Shown one piece after another: positions 29,583-30,654 of a stretch of DNA of 30,654 bases. Made by a program: the position numbers and the translations under genes. The DNA is from Candidatus Lindowiibacteriota bacterium. Its GTDB lineage: Bacteria; Lindowbacteria; 2-12-FULL-62-27. The notes under the pieces are model-generated. The model made no database searches and had not been told where the DNA came from. It saw only the letters and a list, made by a program, of their open reading frames with translations. The stretch covers positions 1 to 30,654 of the forward strand of contig JAHFCY010000005.1 of the NCBI GenBank assembly GCA_023249255.1. The letters are read 5' to 3'. Position 1 is the stretch's first letter. The number at the start of each line of letters is the position of its first letter.

Positions 29583-30654
29583 TCACGAACATCCCAGAGT
29601 ATTTCCGCAATTGGAACATTTGTAGCACGTGCCGCTGCGAACCGTCACATGGCCGCAGACGTTGCAAAACGGCGCGTCGGACATGAGCGACGAATGAAAC
29701 TCGTTGACGATCGACCGCATGCCGCCCTTGCCGTTCGACCCGCCCTCGCGGGTTGCAGGCAAACCTTCCCGTGCGGCCCCCGCGACTGCCTTGTCATCCG
29801 CATCCGCATGATCAGGAGGTTTTACCTGTGCGAAATCGCTGCGATGCAGATAATCGACGCCGATAATTCGAAAGATGAGGTCGATCACCGACGTGGAATA
29901 TTTGATGTAGGGATGGCCTTCGACCGGGCCGTACGGCTGAAATCGACTGAACGTGAAACTGTCGACAAATTCCTCGGCCGGCACGCCATACTGGAGGCCG
30001 AGCGAAACGGCGATAGCAAAACAGTTCATGAGACTGCGAAACGCCGCGCCCTCCTTGTGCATGTCGATGAAAATCTCGCCTAATTTTCCATCCTCGTACT
30101 CGCCCGTGTGGAGATACACTTTCTGCCCGCCGATCCGAAGCTCGTACGTGGTGCCCTGGCGTTTGCGCGGCAGGCGCGACCGGACCGGGCCGGAAGACTC
30201 ATCGCCCGGCTGTTCGTCGGTTGCCGCGCGGATCGAGATCAGCGCCTGGACGGCTTTCGAACCGTCGCGATAAATAGAAATGCATTTGCATCCCGATTTC
30301 CACGCCAGATGATACGCCTCTCGCACATCGTCCATCGTCGCGTCGTTCGGCATATTGATGGTTTTGGAAATGGAGCCGCTGATGAAAGGCTGGGCGGCGG
30401 CGATCATCCGGATGTGCGACGGCCAACCCAGCGCCCGTTTGCCGTACGGCCCGCAGCGGTTGGCGCAGTCGAAGACGGCCAGATGTTCGGGCTTGACATG
30501 CGGCGCGAATTCGAGTGTTTGCCATCCGCAGATGTGCTTGTTTGCCTCTTCGATCTCGGCTTTGGTGAATCCGAGGTGATCGAGAACGTTGAAATCGAGG
30601 CGCGTCAGATCGTCGTCGGAGACGCCGAGGCGCTGAAGCGTCGCGCGCTCGAAC
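29583..30654 (-). CDS. nrdJ: Vitamin B12-dependent ribonucleotide reductase, class II, C-terminal part
   Basis: An open frame runs in from the right edge, so about 356 C-terminal residues are seen. FAPHVKPEHLAVFDCANRCG and HIRMIAAAQPFISGSISKTI followed by NMPNDAT are hallmark segments of the NrdJ barrel; AWKSGCKCISIYRDGSKAVQ follows. The end has a Cys-rich tail, CNVCG, then CYKCSNCGNTLGCS, a zinc-ribbon-like element with the C-terminal redox cysteines. The enzyme reduces ribonucleotides with adenosylcobalamin and needs no oxygen. The gene ends 28 nt before the -35 box of the nucleotide operon. A start at ATG 30407 is internal, not the real start. Confidence 0.92.
   Translation of the reverse strand, partial: FERATLQRLGVSDDDLTRLDFNVLDHLGFTKAEIEEANKHICGWQTLEFAPHVKPEHLAVFDCANRCGPYGKRALGWPSHIRMIAAAQPFISGSISKTINMPNDATMDDVREAYHLAWKSGCKCISIYRDGSKAVQALISIRAATDEQPGDESSGPVRSRLPRKRQGTTYELRIGGQKVYLHTGEYEDGKLGEIFIDMHKEGAAFRSLMNCFAIAVSLGLQYGVPAEEFVDSFTFSRFQPYGPVEGHPYIKYSTSVIDLIFRIIGVDYLHRSDFAQVKPPDHADADDKAVAGAAREGLPATREGGSNGKGGMRSIVNEFHSSLMSDAPFCNVCGHVTVRSGTCYKCSNCGNTLGCS

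Noticed and set aside
1-30654. CRISPR arrays and insertion sequences
   Set aside because: No spaced direct-repeat array and no transposase frame was seen on either strand.

Overview
The window looks like chromosome from an uncultivated, fairly GC-rich bacterium, with a more AT-rich integrated element at its left end. The lineage cannot be fixed. Class 1B PyrD with PyrK, PyrR, a Bacillus-type Fe-S PurF, a B12-dependent ribonucleotide reductase, a guanine-class purine riboswitch and a CTGCC/GGCAG palindrome inside genes suggest a deep-branching or candidate phylum rather than a well-studied group. That placement is inference.

Left part (1 to about 7,830), accessory. A minus-strand restriction-modification operon runs res (4582-1601), hicA, hicB, mod (1120 to beyond the left edge). 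A HicAB toxin-antitoxin pair is therefore lodged between the restriction and methylation subunits. A gene-poor stretch (4583-5181) holds hairpins. A plus-strand mobile module follows: a phage-type winged-helix replication-like protein, palindromes and tandem DnaA boxes, a possible tiny membrane peptide, an excisionase-like protein and a tyrosine recombinase. The recombinase gene points at the 5' half of a tRNA-Arg(UCU) gene that breaks off in the anticodon arm, which marks the right border of the element.

Middle part (7,864-13,332), ordinary chromosomal genes with two unusual fusions: a secreted thioredoxin with an N-terminal glycogen-binding-like domain, and a TfoX-N domain fused to 3-methyladenine DNA glycosylase. 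Also present are an MscS channel, a CrcB/Fluc fluoride channel, a Gfo/Idh/MocA dehydrogenase and a ferredoxin-reductase-like flavoprotein.

Right part (13,384-29,554), the highlight: one minus-strand run of 15 nucleotide-biosynthesis genes in the order purC, purS-like, purL, purQ, purF, purD, pyrR, pyrB, pyrC, pyrK, pyrD, pyrF, pyrE, guaB, guaA. From purC to pyrE all 13 genes overlap their neighbours, many by ATGA or GTGA. A sigma70-type promoter and a guanine-type purine riboswitch precede purC, so a purine signal would gate pyrimidine synthesis as well, with the UMP sensor PyrR encoded in the middle. A 52-bp near-perfect palindrome built of TGATATCA units separates guaB from guaA. The 3' part of a class II ribonucleotide reductase gene (nrdJ) lies upstream and runs off the right edge, so the arm as a whole makes ribonucleotides and then deoxyribonucleotides. 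carAB and purM/N/E/K/B/H/A are not in the window.
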